NCBI RefSeq assembly: GCF_910591885.1
Contig: NC_063283.1
Location: 5,875,001-5,939,000 of the forward strand
Length of the DNA stretch: 64,000 bases
Direction: 5' to 3'
Origin: Bombus terrestris
Lineage: Eukaryota > Arthropoda > Insecta > Hymenoptera > Apidae
In this document: in pieces, positions 13,501 to 26,400 of the stretch
How positions within the stretch are numbered: position 1 is the first letter of the stretch
Layout of the letters: every line of letters begins with the position of its first letter
Program-made: the position numbers and the translations under genes
Notes under the pieces: model-generated
Database searches by the model: none
Seen by the model: the letters and a program-made list of their open reading frames with translations, nothing else
Told to the model about the DNA's origin: nothing

Positions 13501-15797
13501 AAAGAAATATTTTTTAAGATTGAGGAACAATGAGTAGCGCAAAGGGATTTTCATTTCATCATTACAGACAGGAAAAGCTTTCACCCTTGGCATACACGTG
13601 TCGATTCATGTCCTGGCATCGAAATCATAATTATTATGTAGGACCGATACATGGCGTTACCATATTTGGTGTTACGGCATGTTTCCCATTATACTTCCGC
13701 AATTAAAGAACAGGCGCCGTGAACGGGAACAAGTTTCTGTTTGTTTTTACTTTAATGCGGCGCTTACGTTGTCACCGGGATAATTATCCCGTTGTTTAGA
13801 TTTGTCCAAGATAATTTAATTGCTATTTGTTTCGAATGACAATCGTTTCTTAGATTTTTTCACCATGATAAATATGTAGGAGCTTTCTTATAACTAAACT
13901 GTAACCACAGCTTTAAAACTGTAAAGGATTGATAAAAATTTCATCAGCAAAATTAGGTTTCCTTTTTTATCATTACATCGACCAGCGGATTTAATAGATG
14001 GTTGTGATGGTAATCGTCAGTTTACGAGTTTTCATCACAACACATACATATGGTACTGTAGACAGTATCTAGCTAACAAATTAGCTCTTGGAATTGTATT
14101 TTGATTGCTAGTATAACAGAATAAATTATGATGCTCCCAGAGATCCTTAAGGTTTATAGGAAAAATTAAATAGTTTCGAATAGTACGTCATTTAATATAT
14201 ATTTGTATGTACTCGTGTGATTATTCCAAAATTGAAGTTTCAAAAATTTCAGGATCACCTAATACCACATAATAAACTACTCGAAGCCATTTAATTTTGT
14301 CTAATGAAATTTTCATTTATCTTCTACTGTTTTAGAACTATGGCTTCGCCCTGTTGCGGAAGATTCTGTAGAATCTTGTTACGGTACTCCGGAGTAATTA
14401 ACCATGATATACGCTAACAATTTATGTTTCTTGTTAATATCCATGTCCATACTAATATAGTACAAAGAAAGTAGAATCATTTTAGACAAGATCTCCCGTT
14501 ACATTCTACAACACTCACGATCCTTAGGTAACACAAGATCGCCATAGATTACGAATATCTTTGAATCCTTAACATAGATTTACATGTCACGAGGAAGAGA
14601 GCCAATTTCACCATAGAAACGAACTTTCCTAGAAAAAGAGAAGTAATACGGGGGCGCTAGGTAGCCGAGATGGAATTCGTTTAATTATTTTCTACGCATG
14701 CGTGTAATACAGGCGAAATCGAAGATTAATGGAAACTCGTTTTGGTCTGCTTGACAATCGTCAAACCGGTCCAGAGAAATGGGACAATCGATTTTCAATC
14801 TTGGTCAGCGATTCAAAGCTGTAAGTTTTATCCCCAGAAAATAGATCGATCGATCTCACAGGAGTACGATCATTGTAACATATATTAACGACACGTTCAT
14901 GCTAAATACACACGTGATAATACGCATGATCGTTTCGACGAGACAATTTCACTGTTAATCCAACAGTCGCAGCTTTGACTGGTTACCATGTAGACTGTGT
15001 CCCGATTCACCACGCTTTGGTGCTACTTTTACGAGCTTGCCATCGCCTTTATAGTAAACATTTCTTCGATGGTAATTCGTGTAGTGACCGAGCATGAACT
15101 TCTTTGCATATTCCCGTTATAATTACATAATTGTGATCATATCGAAATAAATAGTTTTACGATATGAATAAGTTTCCAAACGGTGACTATCGTCATTTGA
15201 ATAAGCAAATTAGTGTTTAAATTAATCCATTTTATGCACTTAAGTTATTGTACTACGGCCTTGTTACAATTTATCCTCATTACATTTCTTTGAGTCAAAA
15301 TTGTAAAAAATAGAGAAGGTGAAGAACGAATAAAATGTATTCATGTTGTGCGTTTGCTAACTTCAATTTCTTTGCTTATTGTTAGTCTTCTTTTGCTTGA
15401 TTCTTCAGGACTACAAGTACAATATACAAATATGAATTTAAACAATTTAATTGGTTCATATCAGAAAACTATACCGATTATCTATTCCGCGATCTCTTTA
15501 ATTTTGTCAAAATCCAATCACCATAAACTTACGGCGTTTCATATGAATAATAAGTACGTTATTTTAACTTCACCAACTCCACGTAAATATGTTTCTATTA
15601 CATTTTACGAATCTTTCAGATATTTAATAAATTTTAAACAAATTTAGAAGGGCTGATCTGTCTATCGTGAATCAAATGCAGAAAATAATTGAAAATGACA
15701 ATCGCTTAAACTTGAAGTTCTTACCTCGTTCTTCGTCGGTGGTTTCCGAAGTCACGATCATGTGAATGATACACAGAATCAACAGCAGACACTGCAT
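10595..15797 (-). CDS. Secreted Vps62-family protein (425 aa)
   Basis: Five exons on the minus strand: 15725-15797, 12211-12345, 11724-12088, 11354-11587 and 10595-11065. Phases close to 425 aa. Residues 1-17 form a signal peptide (MQCLLLILCIIHMIVTS). Domain landmarks follow the Vps62/DUF946 pattern: WAPLVWLAPGE near residue 30, HFHVTYWMFYPF near 210, GNHVGDWEHMSLYF near 255, SAHDAGAFYRY, ARGSHGLWTA and FRGKWGNP near the C-terminus. Vps62 proteins are best known from fungi, where VPS62 mutants missort vacuolar proteins; the biochemical role is not established. The signal peptide implies secretion or an endomembrane lumen. Intron 1 is 3.4 kb and holds no other recognised gene. A TATA box sits about 110 bp upstream of the start codon. 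Family assignment rests on motif recognition only. Confidence 0.82.
12346..15724 (-). other. Large first intron of the Vps62-family gene
   Basis: 3.4 kb of mostly A+T-rich sequence between the signal-peptide exon and exon 2. Open frames such as that at 15348-15647 begin without ATG. Nothing else is supported. Confidence 0.6.
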
Positions 15798-15902
15798 CGT
15801 ATTCGACTTGTTCACACATTTTGATAATCGAGTGCCGGAAAAGCCGCGAAACTCGAAACTTTTTAAGTGTTGCTCATCCTCGATGCGCTGTTTCCCGCCA
15901 CC

Positions 15903-15908
15903 TTTATA
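15903..15908 (-). promoter_or_regulatory. TATA box of the Vps62-family gene
   Basis: TATAAA on the minus strand inside a locally GC-richer stretch (gggatataaagg). It lies about 105 bp upstream of the ATG at 15797, predicting a start site near 15875. Confidence 0.55.
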
Positions 15909-15959
15909 TCCCCACGTGCTACCGTTGCTGTGGACCTACCAGATATACCGTGTCACAGA

Positions 15960-18900
15960 AGAATTCTGAGGTTAACGATCGTCCTGTTACCAGCTACAGT
16001 GTTTCTCAGGTAACTGACCGGTTCTCTACGTTCCCCGTGCCGCTCACTGGACAAACATTATCGTCGCTCACGGCCATTGTGCACGCAGTTACGAGGATGC
16101 GGGGGGAGACCGTAAACGTAACGAGTTAACCCTTCTATCGAATTGAAAGTTTAAAATTACAGTCTCGCGCTTTTCATTTTAACTACACTGACCTACGTAC
16201 ATGTGTGTATTACGTATATGAATACGGAGAGATTATATATATACATAGAGAGTGCTTTTTATATAATGGATAACTTGATTTTTCTTGATCACCATTTTTA
16301 CTTATAGCGTCGATATTACTTTTAATTCAACGATAATGCAGTTCAAATGTTGATGATTCGTTATCAATAGAATACGAATTTTTATGCATTTATAGGAAAT
16401 TTGAAAGTGCAAAGTTACCAGTAACAGTAACATTCTGTTATCAGTAACAGAATGCATATGATATGAAATAATATAAATAATATAGTGCTTTTTATAATAT
16501 TTGATAAATAAAACAACCTTCGACTCAGGTTCTATTTTTTAAATTATATTCTCAAAAATATAAATTTACATAGAAATCCATAGTCCAACTATAAAACATT
16601 CAACATCATAATAATAAAGTTATATGAATAACATGCTATATTATTGTAATATTTTATATTAAATAACTATTAGTTTCATTAACTTTTTTATCAATCTTAA
16701 TTGTATAAATGTGTATATATTTCTTATTATATAACTTTTCATAAATAATACTAATATCTTATTAATTAGTTAATTGTTATATGATCATGCGATATTTTTT
16801 ATTACGTAAGTAAATAATACATGTATATATGTGCGTATCTGTTTGTCAAAGATTGCTTATATTTTCAATGTATGAGAATTTACTGATAAAAGAAAGATTC
16901 GTTAATAAAAATAGTTCATACTATAGACTTTATAAAAACCATCGACATGAAATAAAAATAAAAAGAATAGAAAGTGGTCATAAATTACGACTGCGGTTGC
17001 GAAAGGGATACAAATCGGGCGAACAGGAAACCGCGGAAGCCATTTACGATTAGTGAAAAGAAAAGCGCTCTGCATGTAGCATAATCACAAGAATTACATT
17101 TGTAAATGCTATATTTCCAACGTTGTCGTTCATGTGTACAATACTTTTAATGTTTTCATATATAATTTCGTATTTTCGCTAACTTTTTAAATTTTACCCT
17201 TTTTTTGCCGAAGTAATGAAAGGTTTTATAAATATTTCAAATGATGCAAAATTACTGTAATATTCTGTCAAAGTTCGTGATACTACTTTCATTTCTATAA
17301 AATGTACATTATCAAGAACGATTATTATACACACGAAAATGACGAAACTGTCAATGTCTACATATTAATGCAAATAACAAGGTAGATGAGAATTAATGTT
17401 TTATAATACTTGCTTATTTACTTAAGAACTATATTTACTTTATTCATTCTTCACACAGAAACATATTCTACATTTTATATTTACATTATTCGTAACAAGC
17501 TTTATAAACACTTATTCGTAAATTATACATAAGTTAATAACAATTTATATATTTGAATATCACACTTTTCAAAGCTTTTTTGTGACTTAATTCTATAACT
17601 TTATAAAAACAGCTGATTAGGTATAAACAAAATTTCAACAATGTGAATGAAAAATTACGCAATTTACGAAATATACGTAGTGATAATTTAGGAGCCTTTT
17701 ATCACAAAGTGTTTATTGCTATCGCTTTAATCAAAAGTAATACATTTTAATGTCAAATATATGCAGTGTTATAAGAATAAAACAATAATTATATATTTAT
17801 CGTTTACATAACCTTTTAAGAAAATTCACAATATGGCAGGAGAATCCACTTTTTATACGTATGTCATTAGTTTTCATATTTAGAATTTATAACAGAGAAA
17901 AATAAGAGGAACTGAAATTTGATTTGTTAATTACTTTTATCAAATGGAATATTAAAAATAATAATTTTAATCAATTAAATAATGTATAATATTGCTTATG
18001 ACAGTGTATAATAAACTGTAAAATGGAGCTTAGAGAACATTTGTAGCTGCACTATACATAATATTAAGAATAGAGGTGTGTGGATACCTGAATCTAAGTT
18101 CAGGTCAAGCAGTAGTCAAATTAATTCATATGGGATCGGGCTTCTTGGAGTTTATAATATTTAGATACTCGGACATACTTATGTGGTTACAAACTTTCGG
18201 AATTCCAATCCTACATCAAGGATCCAATCTAAATGTACTTTCGAATATTTGCACACCCCTAATTACGAATATCACACACGGCAAATATTAACACTTTTAC
18301 TGCCAGCCGGTTGATATGTCACCCTTTGGTGCTTATGCGAAAATCGTCACTGACCGATATGTCGGCCATGCTTGTTTACGTTTAGACTATCTCTCCTCTG
18401 AGTGCGGTATTCTTCGCATATATTATGTATTTGAAGCTGTCAGTATGAGGGTTAATAAGTCTGAAGTTACGTTATAATTAATTAATATATTACCATTTAA
18501 AGTACCATTTGCTACATGCAAACAAAGTTTCAGAATTTGATATAATTCTTCTTCGTTATAGTTTCTTATATAATGAAAACAATGATAACAAAAACATATA
18601 TTTTCATAGGATCATGAATTTTGCATTTTAAGAATAATGAGTTATACAGTTTATGTAAAAATTTCCTTACATTTCTATATAATATTATACATGATTTTAA
18701 AAAACAGTGCTCCTATGTAAATTGCTTAGAAAGAGGAAGATACATTTTATAAAATACTCGTATTTGAAGCAAATTTTAAACTCAAAGGTAGATCATAAAT
18801 ATTTCATTTTTTCATTAATCATTTCAGTTTCAAAATGCACTGTTTTAAACAATTGTAATTGATACTTCCATATATTTGTATATTTATTTTATATTGTGAA

Positions 18901-19254
18901 AATATACATATATAATTAAATTTGTCCAGCTGAATAAATCACAGCATAAGGCACAGCTGTATATGTACTATATCAAAAAGATAAGACATGTAACTGTACT
19001 ATTGTATCTTTATCGTAAATACAAGGAAGCAGAAAATCTTTGATCTCATATGTAACATCTTCTGTTTTGTCTTTCTAAATTTGGATAATTATTTTATTCT
19101 CCAAATAGAACATTTTATCTTAGTAGATAATTGTATAGTTATTTGTAAAAAATTTAATGTGAATTTGATGTTTAACAAACATATTTTTTAGTTTCAATAG
19201 AGTACAAAGAATATTGTACTAATCAAAACATGTTTCTTATTAAATCTGGCAGTC
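15960..19254. other. Intergenic, very A+T-rich
   Basis: Upstream flank of the Vps62-family gene and 3' flank of the RING gene. It contains a small perfect hairpin (10-bp stem) near 16431-16454 and a piggyBac-type element at 18288-18455. No supported exon. Confidence 0.5.
18288..18455. mobile_element. piggyBac-type MITE flanked by TTAA
   Basis: A 160-bp element lies between TTAA at 18288-18291 and TTAA at 18452-18455. The left end after TTAA reads CACTTTTACTGCCAG. The right end, reverse-complemented, reads CCCTCATACTGACAG, an imperfect inverted repeat. TTAA target duplications and ends of the CCCTTT..TGCCAG type are typical of the piggyBac superfamily. It is too short to encode a transposase, so it would be non-autonomous. 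Confidence 0.65.
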
Positions 19255-19783
19255 TTATGTAAATGGAGATCTGCAGAGTGGGCACAACGCTCGATGCTGT
19301 AAGATCAAGTGTGATTTAAATTCTTTAATTTAAATTTTGATGAAATTAAAAAGTTCTGCGATCATGAAGTTTGTGCATAATACTGTATTGTTAATGTTAC
19401 TTACCCCTTGAGCTTGATGTCTCCATTCATCAATGCAGTTCTTATGAAATTGATGTTTGCAAGGTAGGATGTATGTAGCTTTATTTATCAATGGTAATAG
19501 ACATATTGAACATTCTTCAGAATCAAAGAATCTGCTGGGTCGTCTATTATCATTGAGAAAAAAGTTATTTGTTATTTAATTATGTAACACTTATTTACGT
19601 AGTTATGCTTCTACTATACACTTATATTTAGATCATGTTTAAAACAACTTACTCTGAATGATGTTCGTACGCATGTTCATAGTATTGCTGCGCAGATCTT
19701 GGCTTATTAGTTCCAAACATAAAATAAAGAACCGTAGCTACCGTGACTCCGATGAGTATAGTTACGAAACCTGCATGCGGCAT
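19255..19783 (-). CDS. Small membrane-anchored RING-H2 protein (probable E3 ubiquitin ligase, 103 aa)
   Basis: Three exons on the minus strand: 19653-19783, 19405-19543 and 19255-19296. They join in phase to 103 aa plus TAA. Residues 5-23 are a hydrophobic membrane segment. Residues 55-98 form a C3H2C3 RING-H2: C55-X2-C58-X13-C72-X-H74-X2-H77-X2-C80-X14-C95-X2-C98, with the usual CxxC..CxHxFHxxCIxxW..CPLC layout. By family knowledge such domains recruit an E2 enzyme, so the protein probably ubiquitinates membrane or nearby substrates. The start is the first ATG after an in-frame upstream TGA. The third exon is tiny (42 bp) yet supplies the last two zinc ligands, which supports the splice model. 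I cannot name a specific orthologue. Confidence 0.88.
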
Positions 19784-21124
19784 CTTTTTGATATTGACAG
19801 TTCAACTAACAACAATCAACAAATTCGACGAACTAACTTTGGATATCCCATCCGCTCAAGCTTATGAAACTAATGAGATCTATCAGCAAGAATACGTAAA
19901 AAGTACAACGAAATCCGTGAAATCCCCGCGGCATAAACAATGAAAAGATCGGAACGTTGCCTACTTTGACGGTATCGATTCTTCGTTTAGACGTCTGGAC
20001 AGAACAAAACACTATTATAACTTTGCATCGCGGTCATATAAACAGACCTCGACACTCGCTAGGGAAAACCACCCTAAAATTGAATCGTGAAATATAAACA
20101 TGGAAGATAACAAAGTTCTCGTTCTTGCGAGACAGATAGAGATGAGTAAAGAGTCTCTGTCTCTATCTGAAACATTTCTAGCATATCACACATGCGCAGA
20201 ACGCGAACCTTCTTGTCTTCCATCTTAACTTTCGTGACTCAATTTTCGAACGGTTTCTTCTATGCTTTCGGTACGAGTGATAAGCCTGCTTATATGATCG
20301 TGATCATGGTTTGTACATAAGAGCAAACAGGCTGGCTAACAGAAGTTTTGCCAACTTACATATCAAACATAATTGTTAAAAATAATATATACTGTGAATC
20401 TCAACTTTGACTAAAATTACTACTAATATATGTCTGATGTGAAGATAAGAGGATTGAAATTATGACAGTGTGTGATATTAAATTATTAATAACGATGCAA
20501 TTACATTTATCTTATGGGTTGTTATTTAGTGTCTTTTACTGAAAGCGACTGAGGACATTTGACATATATATGCCATAATTTTCGATGGTATCGTCATATA
20601 TATAGTAAAAATTGCATTTTTATATTGCATAGGTTATTATTTACTTTCATTTTATTTTTGTAATGGATAGATTTTCATTTTTCAACAGTTATAAAATGAT
20701 ACATTTATTGCTATTTACATTAATATTCCTAAAAATGACTAAAAGAAATGGCGAAACAATATTAACTCTTTTTCACTTTGAAAGATATTCGTAAAAAGAG
20801 TCGTCAATATAATTTTGTGTTAATGCTTTGCATTCAAATTTAAAAATTTCTCTCAACAATTGTTAAATTAAAACTATACATTGCCTCATTTAGATAAATT
20901 TATGAAGAGTGAAATCTTTTCACCTGCTTGTTTTAAACTATATGCATTGACTAGTCGTAAATGAGACTAATGGCATTAATAAAATTTAAACCTTCATAAC
21001 ACAACAGATCTAAACGAATAATATTATTCCTTGAGAATGATGTGTTCGCCAAAGAAATCCTCCCAAGTTATTCCTTTGATTATGAGAAATTATATCTTTA
21101 TCGTCCTCTTATTAATGGCATATT
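19784..21124. other. Intergenic between RING and bZIP genes
   Basis: Promoter flank of the RING gene and 3' flank of the bZIP gene. Sequence near 19880-20280 is less A+T-rich. No further gene recognised. Confidence 0.5.
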
Positions 21125-23400
21125 TCAAATCTGGTAATCTAAAGTTGCTGTAGAATGAGGAGGTGATAATGTAACAGGTGTCATAGAAGAAACTGTACGA
21201 TTGATAGATTGTAGTGGTGGTGCTTGCTGTTTTATTAACATGTGCCGCAGACATTGTGCTTCCTCTCGAAGCGTTATCACTTGTGCCCTCAAAATTGCAT
21301 TTTCATGCTCCAAAATAGTTGCGCGTAATGCAATCTACAATAACATTTTAACAATTTGATACATTATAAATATTTTCTTGTTCTTGTAGCAATATAACTC
21401 AACTTTTACTCACGTTATCTTCTCGTATTTTTCGGGCGTCACGAGATTTTTTCGCAGCTTGATTATTACGTTTACGCCTTTCGTAATATTTCTCGTCCTT
21501 CTGATCATCTGGAATGGGTTTCTTTTCGCTTCTGGGTCGTCTGTGTACGCTTGCAATGTTATTCGCCCCCAAAAAGTGACGATTTATCATTGTACCTGTT
21601 TTACCGAGAGATGAAATGTTTCATTAATCATTGCACTTCATACTCACATATTTACGAAACACTATAAATGTAAAATTATCCATCAATGTTTAATCAATAA
21701 TACTTAGCGAAAAATACAAAAGTTTTGCCCCGGGTGAGGATCGAACTCACGACCTTAAGATTATGAGACTTACGCGCTGCCTACTGCGCTACCGAGGCAC
21801 TTAGAAACACAATTGAATAATAACAAATAATAATTCTTAATTTGTACAAGTATGTTTCTTACTAAGTAATTGAGATAAATATTCACTTACTTGTATTACT
21901 ATTTGAAAATGCCGGGGGCACACTTATGGTTTGTATTAAAGGTTGCATAGTAGTTACGAATGGTGGTTGAAGTAAAGATCCTGGAAGTGAAAACGTTGTT
22001 GACAACGGTGAAGGCGTTCGGCCGATTCCAGTATCCGGTGTATTCGAACTTTCTAAAATCTCGATATTTCTAAAGTTGTAGTCTTTGGAATTGTATGGTT
22101 CATATCTGCACAGATCTACAAAATTAATATAATTTTATTATGATTTCCGATATTATATTTTTAATGATAAGGAGAAGATATTGCCAACTAGCTTCTAGTT
22201 TTATTTTGAGAAATGTAGAAATCTAGCAATTAAACTATTCAGTATTTATTTATGAATCTCAATTTCTCTAATTTAATTATTTTGAAAGATATTTCTCGTA
22301 TAGTAATAAAATGATTAATGTGTATAAAATTTGTTACATGATCACAATAATATATACAATTTTTAAAAAATGAAGTAACAACCGCCCCTGTGGCCTAATG
22401 GATAAGGCATCGGTCTCCTAAACCGGGGATTGTGGGTTCGAGTCCCACCAGGGGTAATTAAAGCAATTCATTTTTTGTTTCCAATTCTATAGATTATTTC
22501 TTTTTATCTTTATTTAGTACTGCATTTAAAATAGCAACACAACTATGTAATTCAATGAAATTAATAAAAATTCAACGCCATTCTAAAGGGGATGAATGAA
22601 AAATAAAGAAATTGTGTCTTATTTCATTTTAGAGATACAATTTTAACAACATACAGTAAACTTACATGTATGATTGATTTTAACGTATTATATATTTTCA
22701 CAAAATCCTTGTCGATTCACTATGAATACTATATTATAATTAACCTTTGTAAATATTTCTGCCCAGACTGATTTTACCTTTTTCATTTACCCCTCTAATT
22801 ATTCCTACGATATTAATAACATAATAATAAGGATATTCTATCATTTTAAATGTGAAAAAAAGTAAACATTGCAAAAAAAACCTCTACCGTGACAATGTGT
22901 CAATAGCACATTGCCGTGACCAGGATTCGAACCTGGGTTACTACGGCCACAACGTAGGGTCCTAACCACTAGACGATCACGGCTACTTGAGGAGTTGTAA
23001 ACCGTGTGGAAATCGCCTTAATTCAACAATCATGTTGATCAATATATTCATCTATCCATGAATTGGTTCACTTGCTCATTAACTAAACAAAATGTCAAAT
23101 TACAAAACTGAAAAAGACATAATAAACACAAAATGAAATTATATATGTCAATTTGAACAATAAATAAATATAATAATGTACAAATATCAAGAAAAAAATT
23201 GTATTTTATGGTTATGAAGAAAATTGATATCAAAGTAAGAAGATGCAGATTTCTAATTAAACAATAGAGAATTCAAAATCCATAAAAGTACCTGAAGTTG
23301 GCGCGAACAGGCTATAGCTTCTCAAGAAATGCAACGCAGAAACCGCGCCTGATACTGCGCTTCCGCTACAAATTGTCCTTGCATGCGCGTGAGAGCTCAT
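21125..23400 (-). CDS. PAR/C/EBP-like bZIP transcription factor (241 aa)
   Basis: Four coding exons on the minus strand: 23292-23400, 21891-22115, 21414-21595 and 21125-21334. Phases close to 241 aa. Exon 3 has the basic region with a PAR-like lead-in (KKPIPDDQKDEKYYERRKRN) and the core signature N-x-x-A-A-x-x-S-R. The leucine-zipper region follows directly in exon 4 (IALRATILEHENAILRAQV...). This places it with the HLF/TEF, giant and ces-2 group of bZIP factors, which bind palindromic DNA as dimers in the nucleus. The N-terminal half is Ser/Thr/Pro-rich and may activate or repress. An acceptor-like tctgttttag just before the chosen ATG suggests an upstream non-coding exon; an in-frame ATG at 23457 is an alternative start if that site is not used. 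Three tRNA genes lie in its introns. Confidence 0.85.
21726..21798 (-). tRNA. tRNA-Met (CAT), elongator type
   Basis: A 73-nt cloverleaf on the minus strand. The acceptor stem GCCTCGG pairs with CCGGGGC (one G-U). The B box GGTTCGATCC-like motif (GAGTTCGATCC) is intact. The anticodon loop CTCATAA gives anticodon CAT. No intron. It lies in intron 2 of the bZIP gene, on the same strand. Confidence 0.92.
22384..22456 (+). tRNA. tRNA-Arg (CCT)
   Basis: A 73-nt cloverleaf on the plus strand, close to the conserved animal tRNA-Arg-CCT. It has the A box GTGGCCTAATGG, anticodon loop CTCCTAA and B box GGGTTCGAGTCCC. It lies in intron 1 of the bZIP gene, opposite to it in orientation. Confidence 0.94.
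22912..22983 (-). tRNA. tRNA-His (GTG)
   Basis: A 72-nt cloverleaf on the minus strand. It starts GCCGTGA and ends TCACGGC plus A. The anticodon loop TTGTGGC gives GTG. The B box GGTTCGAATCC is intact. The universal G-1 of tRNA-His would be added after transcription. It lies in intron 1 of the bZIP gene. Confidence 0.94.
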
Positions 23401-23405
23401 TCCTC

Positions 23406-26400
23406 TAAAACAGATAGAAACTATAAACACCAATGAAACCACGTGCAGCACTTTCAAAGACGGTCAAATTATTTTCATCCACAAATGAATCAAATAAATC
23501 ACCGATATTTCTATTCGATAGAAGTACTTGGAAGCATCCTATCAACTTCTATGAAACCACTCCTAATCCTGAATTAATTGAAACTCACAATTTATCGCGT
23601 TCATCAGATGTTCTTCACTTATTATCCACAAATGTTAAATCTACAACCTCCTCTTGATCTCTTCAATCTGTATAATTTCGATTAATTGTAAAATAAAACT
23701 CAGTTTCTTTTCTTTTGATGTTTCCACGTTTCACAGAATTAGTTGTTCCCGTATTCACTAACCATAAATTCAATAATAATTTGGAAATATTGAGAAATAT
23801 TAGCTAGATGTTTAGGGACGCCATTAAGTGTTTAAGAGGAATTTCGACTTCTTCGCGACGTAACTTCTTTCTCGTCATAACTTTCCGTAAGGTCTGTTGA
23901 TGTTCCTTATCACGTGCTTCGTTACCGCATACCTTCTCACAGGAAGGATTCCCAATTCGTCGCCATCAGGGATGGTTCCGCCTCTCTGTACATGCGCAAC
24001 GCAGAAGCTAGCTATTGTTCCGCCCCTGAATCGTTAGGGGTGAGTACTTGGCTGGTATTTTAAGTGGTCAAGCAAGGCAAAAACCTAACCCTGGGCGGCC
24101 AATCCCCGGGTATGGGGCCCGCAGGCGATAATCGCTCAACCTTACGCACGTATCACGACCCTAATCTCTAGATCTATTGTTATAATAGGTCGCTGGGCTC
24201 TTCGTATCTTGCATGATTGAATGATGGAGATTAGCATCGGCATCGCGTTGAAAGTTGTTACTGACGGACGTTACTGTTTATGAAACACGCATTTATGCTC
24301 TTTTTCTTTTGGTCATATCGTTGCTTCACTTCTGCGTGCCTCGAATTAATGTTGGAACGACAATTTTTTCTGTAAAAAAAAGTCTTTATGATTTATTTCA
24401 TATCGAAACATATTATAATTATAGTAAGAATTTGTCATTTTTTAAAAGAAGATATTTTTGACATACCTATACTTACGCTTATATCTTATATATTTATCAT
24501 GTAAGGGTAGAAATGTGGGTATTATAGAAATAAGTATGAAATTTAAGTTTTTGTAAGAAAACGTGAAGTTTTAAATGCATGGAGCATTTCGTTTATCCTG
24601 GGACTTAAGAAGGGAATGCGAGGATATTCCGACTGTACTATGTCATGGGCTAGTGGGGCCCAACAGTTCTATTCTGTCATTTTTCACATGATCAACGTGT
24701 ACAAACGTCAAAGAGTATGCTACACGTATTGCAGATTTCTGGATAAGTTTTAGCACATTCTACGAACTCTGTATTCTATTCCTTTCGTTTTTGCTTAGAT
24801 TTCTAGTAAGATATTTTTTGAATGTTCGTCAGAGTGAATGATTCTACAAAAAATACCTTCTCTGCGTCACAAAACAGCTGATCCTCCTAATCCACGCCGC
24901 AGTTGCTTTCTCTTCTTGAATCACGTATAGACAGAAAACTAAAAATATTAATAAAAATATATAATAACGTTAAAAGGCAAATGTTATCTTAAATAAGATA
25001 CAAATGTATATTTATATCTCTATATAAATATATAGGACAGAGAAGAAGATAACACATATTCATACTTTTGAAAATTTTCGCATAAATGTTGCTCTGTTTC
25101 ATATAGTTCTTTTATACTTTACAAATAATACTATAACATTTCATGGCTGTATAAATTCATGTCACTAATAATTATTGCATAGCTTCTACTATAAACCATT
25201 GCAAAATAAGATAAATTTAAATTTCCAATTTTTAAACATTATTAAATACCTTAGATTTTGCTATTATTATGTGTAGGAAATACAATTTTAAAAATCTATA
25301 TTTCGTATATGTAGTTGAAACTGCACTTTCTGACGCTACTTTAAAACCGATAATCCTATTCAGTCTGTTTGCTGGAAAGGAACTACCTTGCTACCTGCAA
25401 GAAATACAAAAGTCTCGTTATTATGTCGATAAGGACTCGGGAACACCTTTATTATTCTTTGTTTGTTATATTATATCTCTACATATAGGATATTTTAAGG
25501 TAGTAAATCTCCTTCAAGTGTCTTCGAAAAACCATAAATATGTAGACAGAAATATAAACATAAACATAGACAGAGACACTAATTATGAAAGATATTTTGT
25601 AGGTATACAATATCCTTCAAGTTCTGTATAAGTTATGTTTATGCTAGACAATATTTATACAATATTTTTAATGATATAATATATTACCTTTATATTATAT
25701 TAATAGCGTGCCATGTATTATTCCTAATTCGTATTTTATTCACTGTTTGGCCGATCTATTTGGCAGAGGCTCTCATATTTTCAGAATCCTTAAGTTTTCC
25801 TTTTGGCAAATTATTTTATGACATTTATCTTCATCTGTCTATGCTTACATACATATGTACATATAGACATACAAGAACATTGGCATGCTATGTTAATCTA
25901 GCAGACAAGAACCACCTACCTACGCGTTTCTAATGTCTCTGGGACAATCGGCAGCTGACACTTTCATGTTACCTACGAATGTTTAATGCGTTGGTAATTA
26001 TTATGAAGTAAATTACACGACCGTGTAGGCAATATCGAATGGGGGAACTGCAACATTGATGAGGCTGACTCGTGCCTTAAAATTGTTTCTATTCGACCTC
26101 ATCAATGTTGCAATCCACGCCGTCCGTACGACATGGATGGCAATTAATGGTCAAAAGATCGATTGCTTTTCGCGGGAGTTAGCTGTACTGCAATAGAACA
26201 ACCAGGTCCTTTGACCTTCGCGTGTCTGTAGCTGTGTATTGCGAAGCATAATCGGCACAGAACGATCAGGAAATATGAATAATATTAGTAATTCGATCAG
26301 TAAATACTTTCCAATTGTTCAATTAACTGTCGTACGCTAGATAAGCACTAAACACGCTTTTCAATTTGCAACGCGAGAATCTTAAGAAATATTAATATAA

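Noticed and set aside
15348..15647. Signal-peptide-like frame MRLLTSISLLIVSLLLL
   Set aside because: It begins at a non-ATG codon, the nearest upstream ATG is in another frame and hits TAA, and it lies inside the Vps62-family intron.
25269..25631. 120-aa plus-strand open frame starting MCRKYNF
   Set aside because: A+T-driven composition, no recognisable domain, no splice or promoter context, isolated in gene-poor DNA.
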